NCBI RefSeq assembly: GCF_014359955.1
Contig: NZ_JACIYL010000204.1
Span: forward strand, 1-6,263
Direction of reading: 5' to 3'
Source of the DNA: Thermogutta sp.
GTDB lineage: Bacteria > Planctomycetota > Planctomycetia > Pirellulales > Thermoguttaceae
DNA: 6,263 bases
Position 1 is the first letter of the stretch, and every line of letters starts with the position of its first letter. Below, piece after piece: positions 1 through 6,221 of the stretch. The translations under genes and the position numbers were made by a program. Under the pieces are notes generated by a model that saw nothing but the letters and a program-made list of their open reading frames with translations, was not told where the DNA came from and did not search any database.

Positions 1-1
1 T

Positions 2-1270
2 TGCAAGCTCGTGGACGCTATGAGACGGAAGAGGCGTGCCCTCGGTTGCGACGATCACTTTTTGCCCCTTGGGATCCCAGTCAGGCACCAGAAAGAGTGT
101 GAAAGGCAAAACACTCTCAAGATTCAATTGAGCGAGATGGTTTTGGGCAGGAGAAACACGGGCAGAAGACTTCGACAAAGAGCACGGCCTTTCCAGACAC
201 AGGGCCCCATACAGGGCGGCTCCCCGGGCGACCGCTTCCTCCGGATTCACCGTGAAGTGGATATCACGTCCAAAGACCTCGCCCAATACTCGCTGAATCA
301 TCGGCATGCGGACGCCCCCACCCGTCACCACCGGCACGATGGATCGACCCGGTTCGGATGAGACTCGCTGAAGATGCCGGGTGAGCTTCCGTTGCAGAGA
401 GGCTATCAGATCGGCGCACTGGGTCTCGAACTCCTGGCGGCTGATGACCATTTCAAACCGGCTGGATTCGAGTTCCACATCCAGGCGCGTGCGCTCCCGC
501 CCGCTGAGGCTGTGCTTGGCTTCCACAACCGCCGCATAAATTCTGTTCCACAAAATAGGATTACCGCGAGGGTCGGAAAATCCCTCGGCGAGCATTCCTT
601 CCGCAACCAGTTCTCCCAACCGAAGGTCAAAATCGTATCCGGAAAGCTGCGGATCCACCTCATAGGAAAGAGTGCGGCACACGCCTTCGTGGAGAACGAG
701 GGTGGCCATCTGGCAGGCACCGCCTCCGAGATCGAAAACAAAAAACACGCGATGGCGGGAGCTGGCTCGGTCGATCGTCTCCCCTTTTGCCTCGAGCAGC
801 GCAAGAACCGCGGCGACGTGGTCCTGGACAACTCCCAGCCCACTCAACCCGGCAATCTCTCCGGCGTCGATCACCGCCTGGCAGCGCCACCGGTCAAAGT
901 GCCCCGGAACCGAGAAGACGCAACGTGACTCGCCCGCTATCTGCCGATGAAGCGCCTCCCGAAGCCGCCGCAGGACACAGGCCTGAATCACCTCGGGCGG
1001 GAGTTTCTGGCCGCGGATCGGTCGGCTGTAGAGCGATGTCCCCAGCTCCCGTTTCATCCAGTAAGCCACTTCCTCGCGATAGAGAAACATGACGTTTCTG
1101 GCCTCCCTGCCCACAACGATGTCCGTCTCCGTAAAGCGTACGGCGTTAGGCAGGAAGGTGTCGCCGCTCTCATCGCGAATCATCTCCGAGTGACCGGTGG
1201 CGTCCAGAGAAGCAGCGCAGATCTTCCAGGTTCCCAGATCGATGCCCACCGGTTGGCTTGCGGCGCTCAT
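2..1270 (-). CDS. Hsp70/DnaK-family protein, diverged ATPase domain, C-terminus cut by window edge
   Basis: The reverse strand reads open from an ATG at 1270 to the left edge, giving 423 residues without a stop. The order of motifs is that of an Hsp70 nucleotide-binding domain. Phosphate-1 loop GIDLGTWK is at 9-16 and lysine K73 sits in MKRELGT. VPGHFDRWRCQAVIDAGEIAGL-type helix lies at 121-142, phosphate-2 loop DLGGGACQ at 180-187, SGYDFDLRL at 210-218, the adenosine-side GGGVRMP at 317-323, and NPEEAVARGAALYGA at 342-356. From about 384 a beta-rich stretch resembles the start of the substrate-binding domain, so the rest of that domain and any lid lie outside the window. Hsp70s use ATP to control binding of exposed peptides in the cytoplasm. 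Compared with DnaK, Thr12 is Trp15, Glu171 is Asp150, Thr199 is Ala185 and Asp201 is Gln187, so ATPase activity may be altered. It is not the housekeeping dnaK, and no dnaJ or grpE is adjacent. The Shine-Dalgarno is weak; an in-frame GTG at 1285 is an alternative start. Family call is firm, function uncertain. Confidence 0.93.
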   Translation of the reverse strand, partial: MSAASQPVGIDLGTWKICAASLDATGHSEMIRDESGDTFLPNAVRFTETDIVVGREARNVMFLYREEVAYWMKRELGTSLYSRPIRGQKLPPEVIQACVLRRLREALHRQIAGESRCVFSVPGHFDRWRCQAVIDAGEIAGLSGLGVVQDHVAAVLALLEAKGETIDRASSRHRVFFVFDLGGGACQMATLVLHEGVCRTLSYEVDPQLSGYDFDLRLGELVAEGMLAEGFSDPRGNPILWNRIYAAVVEAKHSLSGRERTRLDVELESSRFEMVISRQEFETQCADLIASLQRKLTRHLQRVSSEPGRSIVPVVTGGGVRMPMIQRVLGEVFGRDIHFTVNPEEAVARGAALYGALCLERPCSLSKSSARVSPAQNHLAQLNLESVLPFTLFLVPDWDPKGQKVIVATEGTPLPSHSVHELA

Positions 1271-1382
1271 TGTGCCCGTTTCCACGTTCTCTTGTGCGGC
1301 GCTGTGACAGGGCCGGTGTGTCGGTCAGCATACCTTGCGTGCCAAAGCCCGCTCTGCACACACCGCCACTTCTCCAATCATC

Positions 1383-1388
1383 ACTATA
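1383..1388 (-). promoter_or_regulatory. Candidate -10 element for the Hsp70-like gene
   Basis: On the reverse strand this reads TATAGT, five of six matches to the sigma-70 -10 consensus. It would give a leader of about 105 bases before the ATG at 1270. No good -35 box lies at 16-19 bp spacing (the best is TGATAC at 1407-1412), so the call is weak. The region is the only AT-rich spot in the spacer, which favours a promoter here. Confidence 0.22.
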
Positions 1389-1404
1389 ACTTTCGGTGCT
1401 GTTC

Positions 1405-1413
1405 TGGTATCAT
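1405..1413 (+). promoter_or_regulatory. Candidate extended -10 promoter for the CYTH gene
   Basis: The sequence TGGTATCAT fits the extended -10 pattern TGnTATAAT, with five of six matches in the hexamer. No good -35 box is present, but extended -10 promoters can work without one. Transcription would start near 1420 and leave a leader of roughly 148 bases before the ATG at 1568, including the hairpin at 1504-1523. It lies back to back with the leftward -10 at 1383-1388. Confidence 0.25.
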
Positions 1414-1503
1414 GCATTCAGGTCTTGTGCCAATATCCGGCTTTTTCTTGATCCTACCTTACCCATCGGGGACTGAACACTTGCCCACTTTGGAGGCGGC
1501 ACG

Positions 1504-1523
1504 CCAGTCGTGGGAGCGACTGG
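1504..1523. repeat. Perfect 7-bp inverted repeat (hairpin) in the CYTH leader
   Basis: CCAGTCG (1504-1510) and CGACTGG (1517-1523) are exact reverse complements separated by a six-base loop, TGGGAG. The stem is GC-rich and ends 44 bases before the CYTH start codon. No U-run follows on either strand, so it is not a standard intrinsic terminator. It could be an mRNA leader structure or a binding site for a dimeric protein, or simple chance. Confidence 0.4.
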
Positions 1524-1567
1524 GGGTGTTTCGGCCCGAGGAGCCTTGAAGAATACGGCTGACAGAT

Positions 1568-2137
1568 ATGAGTTCATTGCTTGAAGTGGAATTCAAGTTC
1601 AGGGACATCGATCTTCCGACTGTGGAAAAGCGACTTACCCAACTCGACGCCGTCCCGGAGGGAATCCGCGAAGAAGTGGATCTGTACTTCGCCCATCCGA
1701 CACGTGATTTTTCGCAGACAGACGAAGCGCTCCGCATCCGTCGCATCGGCGATCGCAACTGGATCACTTACAAAGGCCCCAAAATCGACACCATCTCCAA
1801 AACCCGAGACGAAATCGAACTCCCCCTGACGGATGGTCGTGAGGCATGGGAGAGCTGGAAAACGCTGCTGGAACGCCTGGGATTTCGACCGGTCCGCCAG
1901 GTCGCCAAGCGGCGGAAAAGATTTCGTCTGACTTGGGAAGGCTGGAGCGTTGAGATTTCCCTCGACGAGGTGGCCGATTTGGGCGCGTTTGTGGAACTAG
2001 AGATTGTGTGCGAACACGAGAAAATGGCGGCTGCGCGGGACGCTCTGAGTCGCCTGGCAGCCGAATTGGGTCTGCATACGGGCGAAAGAAGAAGCTACCT
2101 GGAATTGTTACTCCAAACGCAACAGCAGAAAGTATGA
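1568..2137 (+). CDS. CYTH-domain protein (class IV adenylate cyclase / triphosphatase-like)
   Basis: This 189-residue protein matches the CYTH (CyaB/thiamine-triphosphatase) fold, an eight-strand tunnel that binds triphosphates with basic residues and divalent metals with acidic ones. The N-terminal ExExK signature is E6-V-E8-F-K10. Further tunnel-type residues follow in the usual order: R56, R58 and R59 in ALRIRR, K69 in TYKGP, E82 and E84 in DEIEL, the basic cluster KRRKR at 114-118, and D133 with E143 and E145 in SLDEVADLGAFVELE. Length is typical of single-domain CyaB-like proteins (about 170-190). No signal peptide or membrane segment is seen, so it is cytoplasmic. Known members make cAMP from ATP or hydrolyse tripolyphosphate or thiamine triphosphate; sequence alone does not decide between these, so I give no gene symbol. 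The start is the first ATG that retains ExExK; no clear Shine-Dalgarno precedes it. An in-frame TGA lies 18 bases upstream. The MFS gene follows 161 bp downstream. Confidence 0.9.
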   Translation: MSSLLEVEFKFRDIDLPTVEKRLTQLDAVPEGIREEVDLYFAHPTRDFSQTDEALRIRRIGDRNWITYKGPKIDTISKTRDEIELPLTDGREAWESWKTLLERLGFRPVRQVAKRRKRFRLTWEGWSVEISLDEVADLGAFVELEIVCEHEKMAAARDALSRLAAELGLHTGERRSYLELLLQTQQQKV

Positions 2138-2298
2138 GGCGGCATTTTCCAGAATATCCGCAACAGGCCCCGCACCGCCGCGAACATTCCACGAGTTTTG
2201 GCCCCAATTTCCCGCCGCCGAACAATTTGGCGTAAAATCAAAGGGCGTACGAACAGATTGTGGACCTTTCGCGGCTGTAGCGGTGGGCTATCGCGCTC
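2138..2298. other. Spacer between CYTH and MFS genes
   Basis: This 161-bp spacer has no convincing small gene, RNA or terminator. It contains an isolated TAAAAT at 2233-2238, which could serve as a -10 element for the MFS gene, but there is no supporting -35 box. Whether the two genes share a transcript cannot be told from the sequence. Confidence 0.4.
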
Positions 2299-3660
2299 AT
2301 GCAGGACATTCCCCCCTTGGATGCGAGCAGAACAGGTTGTCAGCAAAGGGATTCCCGTCCCGGCATGGAGTGCGGTCCTGATCCTGCATCGCACCGGGCG
2401 AATCTCTGGTTGCTCATTTTCCATCAGATCATCTTTCGCGTGGGGTGGACCTTCAAAACGGAAAGCGTCGTCCTTCCCGGTTTTCTGGATTTTCTCGCAG
2501 GTCCTGGGGCCGGCATCTATCGGGGATTTCTGCCGATTCTCAACCGCGCGGGACAGGGCGTCTTTCCGCTCTTCCTCGCCAGATTGATGGATCATGTCCC
2601 CACCAAGCGGTTCACGCTCGTTATCTTTTGCGGCTTGCTCGCTCTGCCGCTGGGACTGATGGCCGTCCTGGCGCTGGGGTACGGAGAAATCGGTCGCCGC
2701 AGCGCCGCCGTGACCTTTCTGGCGGTGTATTTCCTGTTTTCCGGTATCTACGGCCTGTATCAGGTCGCGTTCAATACCGTCCAGGGAAAACTCATCCGCC
2801 CGGACTACCGCGGCCGACTCATGAGCTACTCCACGTTCTGGGGAACGATTCCCGCCGTCCTTGTGGGATTCCTAGTGCTGCGGTCCTGGCTGTCGGGCGA
2901 TTCTCCCCACTATGACATCGTCTTTTCAACCAGTGCCTGTCTGTTCATTTTGTCGGGAGTTCTCTGCCTGCTGTTGCGCGAACCAGGAAAAGATGGCACT
3001 CGGCACGAGGTGACCACCGTCAGCTTTTGGGAACCGTTCATCAGGTCATTTCGGACTCGGCCCGGATTGAGAGGGCTCTGGCTCGTCGGCATGGTGTACA
3101 GTTTTTCCCTGGCGCTCGTTCCCCATTATCAGGCGTTCGCCCGAGAGCGGCTGCACATTTCTGCCGATCAGCAATACCTCTGGGTCATCGCCCAGAGCGC
3201 GAGCGTCGGCGTGTTCAGCGTCCTAGTGGGGTGGCTGGCCGATCGATTCGGCAATCGCCTCACGTTCGCTCTCCTGGTGTTTTGTTCCGCCATGACACCC
3301 GCCTGGTGCCTGGCGATGCTTCACCTTCCGCGAAGCTGGGTGGAAAGCGGGATCTGGTTCACGTTTCTGACTCTCGCGTTCACCACGCTCACACCACGGC
3401 TGGCGGTCAATTATGCGCTGGAGCTGGTCCCAGCCCAGGAGCATGCGGTGGCCACGGCAGGACTTCAGGTGGCCATCACGCTTCCCCTTCTGGCATCTCC
3501 CCTGTGGGGCTGGATCATCGAACTGTGGGGATTCGAAGGACTCCTGCACGCCGCCATCGTGGTGATTTCCCTGGCCGGCGTCATGAGTATTTTCCTTCCT
3601 GAACCTCGCTCAAACCTCTACGCGAAGCCGCCATCCAAGATAATCCCGGGCGAGGAATAA
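2299..3660 (+). CDS. Major facilitator superfamily (MFS) transporter, substrate unknown
   Basis: The 453-residue product is an integral inner-membrane protein with about 11-12 hydrophobic segments, roughly at 35-60, 70-95, 105-128, 135-160, 180-199, 208-226, 258-280, 293-313, 321-341, 350-372, 388-410 and 415-433. MFS family marks are GWLADRFGNR at 311-320, which fits motif A in the second half, a degenerate copy around 94-104 (ARLMDHVPTKR), and RPDYRGRL at 167-174 after the fourth helix, a position where many MFS proteins have a similar arginine-rich turn. The first helix is unusually polar (H42, R47, K53, E55), which suggests a substrate- or proton-coupling site. The substrate cannot be named. 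The ATG at 2299 is the first start after a TAG at 2278, giving a 34-residue soluble N-terminal tail; the in-frame ATG at 2365 (residue 23) is a shorter alternative and neither has a strong ribosome site. The gene ends 8 bp before the argS stop on the opposite strand. Confidence 0.9.
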   Translation: MQDIPPLDASRTGCQQRDSRPGMECGPDPASHRANLWLLIFHQIIFRVGWTFKTESVVLPGFLDFLAGPGAGIYRGFLPILNRAGQGVFPLFLARLMDHVPTKRFTLVIFCGLLALPLGLMAVLALGYGEIGRRSAAVTFLAVYFLFSGIYGLYQVAFNTVQGKLIRPDYRGRLMSYSTFWGTIPAVLVGFLVLRSWLSGDSPHYDIVFSTSACLFILSGVLCLLLREPGKDGTRHEVTTVSFWEPFIRSFRTRPGLRGLWLVGMVYSFSLALVPHYQAFARERLHISADQQYLWVIAQSASVGVFSVLVGWLADRFGNRLTFALLVFCSAMTPAWCLAMLHLPRSWVESGIWFTFLTLAFTTLTPRLAVNYALELVPAQEHAVATAGLQVAITLPLLASPLWGWIIELWGFEGLLHAAIVVISLAGVMSIFLPEPRSNLYAKPPSKIIPGEE

Positions 3661-3671
3661 CGCGGCCGTTA
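3658..3671. repeat. Small inverted repeat joining the two convergent stop codons
   Basis: TAACG (3658-3662) and CGTTA (3667-3671) are exact reverse complements around a four-base CGGC loop. The outer triplets are the TAA stops of the MFS gene and of argS on the opposite strand. The stem is only 5 bp and has no U-run, so it is unlikely to terminate transcription efficiently by itself. Confidence 0.35.
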
Positions 3672-5636
3672 CATGCGATTGACCACCTCGATTCCCAGGA
3701 GCTCCAGCCCCTGGCGGATGACGCGGGCTGTCAGGTCACAGAGAAGCAATCGGCTTTGCCGTTCTTCGCTGTCTGCCGCCTGGAGAACGGGACAGGATTC
3801 GTAGAACGTGGAAAAGCGGTTGGCCAGCGAGAACAGGTAGCCCGTCAACTGATTGGGGCGGTAATCCTCGAGCACCAGTTGGATGGCTTCGGGAAAACGG
3901 AGGATCTCGCGGCCCAGGGCCCGCTCGGCCGGGTGTTTCAGGTGGATCGGACCATCGAGTTTGCGAAGCGTGCTCACATCGACCCCGCCTTTCGCGAAGA
4001 TGTTTTGAATCCGAGCATAGGCGTACTGCATGTAAGTGCCCGTGTTTCCCGTCATGGCCAGCATCTTGTCGTAGCTGAAAACGTAGTCGCTCGTGCGATT
4101 CTGAGAGAGGTCCGCGTATTTCAGAGCGCCGATTCCCACCACTTCGGCGATGCGACGCCGCTCTTCTTCGGACAATTCCGGCCCGGTTGGCTTGGCATCG
4201 TCGTTGGCGCATACGATCTGGTAGGCTCGGCGGACCGCCTCGTCGAGCAGGGACTCCAACCCAACCACGTCGCCTTCGCGTGTTTTGAAAGGTCGTCCAT
4301 CCTCGCCCAGGACGGTGCCGAAACTCACGTGAACGAGCTTGACCCTGTCGTACCCCATCATGCGGGCGGCAGCAAAAAGCTGGCGAAAATGCAGACTCTG
4401 CCGAAAGTCCACGACATAGAGAATGGCGTCCGGGTTCCAGGTTTCCATGCGGTAGCGGAGGGTCGCCAGATCCGTCGTGGCATACAGGAAGGCCCCGTCC
4501 TGTTTGCGGATGATCATGGGCGTTTCAATATCGGGGAAGAAAATGCAGACAGCCCCTTCGCTTTCCCGTGCCAGGCCTTTCTGGAGAAGCTCTTCCACCA
4601 GCGGCCCGAGCCGATCGTGATAGAAACTTTCTCCCAGCGTGTAATCGAAGCGGATCCCCAGCCGCCGATAAATGCGGTTCATTTCGTCCAGGCTGTGGGG
4701 CAAAAACTCCCGCCACAGTCGGAGGTTTTCTTCGTCCCCCGCGTGCAGCTTTGCGGTTTCCTGAAGAACGTCCTGTTCGATGTTGGGATGGGCCTTCGCC
4801 CACTCGTAAAGCGTGGGATCGCCCTCGACGGCGGCGCGTTTGCGGCGCAATTCTTCCAGCTCTTCTCGCAATTCTTCCATTTCCTTCTGGAGTTCGCGGC
4901 GCTTTTTGTCTTCTTTTTTGGCCGCTGCAGCAGGGACCTGATTCGAGTCCCCCTCGGCAAGTTCCCGCTCTTTTGCCTGCAAACGAGTTTCCAGCTCCGC
5001 AATCTTTTGCACTGCTTCCTGATAATCGATGAGTTGGCGTACGAGGCGATACAGTCGGGCAAGTTCCGCCACGGGATTTTTCCTGTAAGCCTCTTCGTCC
5101 AGGAAATGGCGGTAACCGTAAATGATCATGCCGAACTGGGTGCCCCAGTCGCCGATGTGGTTATCGCTGATCACATGATGACCGACAAAACGCAGCGTCC
5201 TGTAAATCGCATCGCCGATCACTGTGGAGCGGATATGGCCGACGTGCATCGGCTTGGCCACGTTGGGCGCGGAATAGTCGATGATGATGGTTTCCGCCTT
5301 TTCCACCGGCGGCACCCCCAGACGTCGATCGTCAAGGAGGCTTTGCAAGCACTTTTCCAGATACTCTTCGCGGAGTCGAAAGTTGATAAATCCCGGTCCG
5401 GCGATCTCGGGCGGGTGGGCCATGTCGGCCACATCCAGCGCCGCCACGATCTCTTCCGCTATTTCCCGCGGCTTTCTGCGAAGGGCCTTGGCCAGCGGCA
5501 TCGCCAGGTCAGCCTGGTAATCGCCCAATCGCTCATCCTGCGTAGTACGAACCAGTTTGAGATACGGTTCGGGATCCGGTGTGAGTCGGGCGAGAACGGG
5601 ACGAAAACGGGCTCGCAGTTCCTCCAGAATGTTCAT
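3669..5636 (-). CDS. argS: Arginine--tRNA ligase (ArgRS), class I, with coiled-coil insertion
   Basis: This cytoplasmic 655-residue enzyme charges tRNA-Arg with arginine using ATP. The N-terminal additional domain (about 1-95) is followed by the class I Rossmann core with the HIGH-type motif HVGH at 131-134 in NVAKPMHVGHIRST, then SDNHIGDWGTQFG at 157-169. The KMSKS region has the ArgRS-typical degenerate form, GEDGRPFKTREGD at 444-456. The core continues to YADLSQNRTSDYVF at 507-520. The C-terminal DALR anticodon-binding domain runs from about 537 (YMQYAYARIQ) to the end, LLGIEVVNRM, the usual ArgRS ending. Residues about 205-275 form a highly charged, Glu/Lys/Arg-rich segment predicted to be coiled coil, making the protein longer than the usual 550-590. 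The ATG at 5636 has a good AAGGAA ribosome site. It lies 102 bp downstream of rsfS on the same strand and is probably co-transcribed with it. Confidence 0.98.
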   Translation of the reverse strand: MNILEELRARFRPVLARLTPDPEPYLKLVRTTQDERLGDYQADLAMPLAKALRRKPREIAEEIVAALDVADMAHPPEIAGPGFINFRLREEYLEKCLQSLLDDRRLGVPPVEKAETIIIDYSAPNVAKPMHVGHIRSTVIGDAIYRTLRFVGHHVISDNHIGDWGTQFGMIIYGYRHFLDEEAYRKNPVAELARLYRLVRQLIDYQEAVQKIAELETRLQAKERELAEGDSNQVPAAAAKKEDKKRRELQKEMEELREELEELRRKRAAVEGDPTLYEWAKAHPNIEQDVLQETAKLHAGDEENLRLWREFLPHSLDEMNRIYRRLGIRFDYTLGESFYHDRLGPLVEELLQKGLARESEGAVCIFFPDIETPMIIRKQDGAFLYATTDLATLRYRMETWNPDAILYVVDFRQSLHFRQLFAAARMMGYDRVKLVHVSFGTVLGEDGRPFKTREGDVVGLESLLDEAVRRAYQIVCANDDAKPTGPELSEEERRRIAEVVGIGALKYADLSQNRTSDYVFSYDKMLAMTGNTGTYMQYAYARIQNIFAKGGVDVSTLRKLDGPIHLKHPAERALGREILRFPEAIQLVLEDYRPNQLTGYLFSLANRFSTFYESCPVLQAADSEERQSRLLLCDLTARVIRQGLELLGIEVVNRM

Positions 5637-5644
5637 CGTGCAGC

Positions 5645-5650
5645 TTCCTT
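5645..5650 (-). promoter_or_regulatory. Ribosome binding site of argS
   Basis: The reverse strand reads AAGGAA here, with the AAGGA core nine bases from the ATG at 5636. This is the best Shine-Dalgarno match in the window and fixes the argS start. Confidence 0.7.
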
Positions 5651-5690
5651 CGGCACCAAATGAGGGCCCTTATGAACACAATCTCCTGAT

Positions 5691-5707
5691 GCCAGGCCCA
5701 GCCTGGC
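5691..5707. repeat. 6-bp GC-rich inverted repeat between rsfS and argS
   Basis: GCCAGG (5691-5696) and CCTGGC (5702-5707) pair perfectly around a five-base loop. The hairpin lies just after the rsfS stop in the 102-bp gap before argS. No U-run follows on the reverse strand, so it is not a clear terminator; it could protect or partly attenuate the rsfS-argS transcript. A separate 8-bp palindrome, AGGGCCCT, is at 5663-5670. Confidence 0.35.
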
Positions 5708-5738
5708 CTGACGCAAAGAACGGGAAGCCGAAGCGTCC

Positions 5739-6155
5739 TCACATGGACGCCATTCTCGCGGAACCGTCATCCCCTGGGGAGAAGGGGACCTGACGGGCAT
5801 GCGACCAGAGATCTTCGAGGGCGTAGTAGCGGCGGGTTTCCGGATCGAAGAGATGGACGACCACGTCTCCGTAGTCCAGCAGGATCCACCGACTTTCCCC
5901 AAACCCCTCAATCCCAAGCCGCCGGGCCCCTTGCTGGGTGAGGGCTTCATCGATGTGTTCACTCATGGCGTGGAGCTGACGGCGACTGGTCCCTGAGACG
6001 ATGACGAAGAAGTCAAAAAACGTGGTCAGCTCCCGCATGTCGAGGATAACGATGTCCTGCCCGCGATGTTCCTCGGCAGTCCGTGCCGCCAAAAGTGCCC
6101 GCTCCAAAGACGTTGTGGTTTCGATGGCCGGCATCGCGTTGTCGTATTCGTTCAC
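5739..6155 (-). CDS. rsfS: Ribosomal silencing factor RsfS (Iojap/DUF143 family)
   Basis: RsfS binds ribosomal protein uL14 on the large subunit and blocks joining of the small subunit, lowering translation when nutrients are scarce. From the GTG at 6155 the product is 138 residues. The conserved family core is clear: GQDIVILDMRELTTFFDFFV at 32-51, then VSGTSRRQLHAMSEHIDEAL at 62-81 of the longer GTG-6188 form (about 53-71 here), SRWILLDYGDVVVHLF at 88-103 and YYALEDLW at 110-117. A 21-residue tail after the core is not conserved in short homologues such as the 105-residue E. coli protein. Start choice: the frame is open from a GTG at 6188 (149 residues, no ribosome site); the GTG at 6155 has CTGGAG nine bases upstream and is preferred; the ATG at 6134 (131 residues) matches homologue length but lacks a ribosome site. 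The gene precedes argS on the same strand. Confidence 0.95.
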   Translation of the reverse strand: MNEYDNAMPAIETTTSLERALLAARTAEEHRGQDIVILDMRELTTFFDFFVIVSGTSRRQLHAMSEHIDEALTQQGARRLGIEGFGESRWILLDYGDVVVHLFDPETRRYYALEDLWSHARQVPFSPGDDGSARMASM

Positions 6156-6164
6156 TCTCTGATT

Positions 6165-6170
6165 CTCCAG
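6165..6170 (-). promoter_or_regulatory. Ribosome binding site supporting the rsfS GTG start at 6155
   Basis: The reverse strand reads CTGGAG at 6170-6165, with GGAG nine bases before GTG 6155. Neither of the other two candidate starts (GTG 6188, ATG 6134) has a comparable site at proper spacing. Confidence 0.45.
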
Positions 6171-6221
6171 AAACCCGGGCCGAATCACGCAGAACCAGAA
6201 CCGTCTTTTTCTCCCTTTTCT

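Noticed and set aside
374..928. Forward-strand open frames opposite the Hsp70-like gene, and 947-1549
   Set aside because: The reverse strand encodes an uninterrupted Hsp70 domain over this range. The forward translations are low-complexity, Arg/Pro-rich and without motifs.
1435..1475. Peptide string LPYPSG in the leader frame, resembling the leucyl-tRNA synthetase HIGH region
   Set aside because: Only six residues match, with no HIGH histidines at the right spacing and nothing else of the enzyme. Treated as coincidence.
2095..2595. Reverse-strand open frame of 166 codons spanning the CYTH-MFS spacer
   Set aside because: It overlaps the ends of two well-supported genes, has no recognisable domain, and no ribosome site was evident. 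It appears to be a chance frame.
3691..3716. Possible terminator hairpin for the MFS transcript around GGAGCTCC (3698-3705)
   Set aside because: It is a short self-complementary palindrome inside argS without a stable loop or a following T-run.
3756..5663. Very long open frame (635 codons) on the forward strand opposite argS
   Set aside because: It mirrors argS almost completely, its translation has no recognisable motif or family, and argS itself is unmistakable. Long antisense frames are expected in GC-biased coding DNA.
5533..5742. Reverse-strand GTG-started frame overlapping the rsfS stop and the argS start
   Set aside because: It mostly overlaps argS in another frame, has Ser/Arg-rich content with no motif, and argS has its own strong ribosome site.
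6190..6201. Tandem CAGAAC repeat in the rsfS leader
   Set aside because: Two copies of a 6-mer are too short to support a repeat element or operator.
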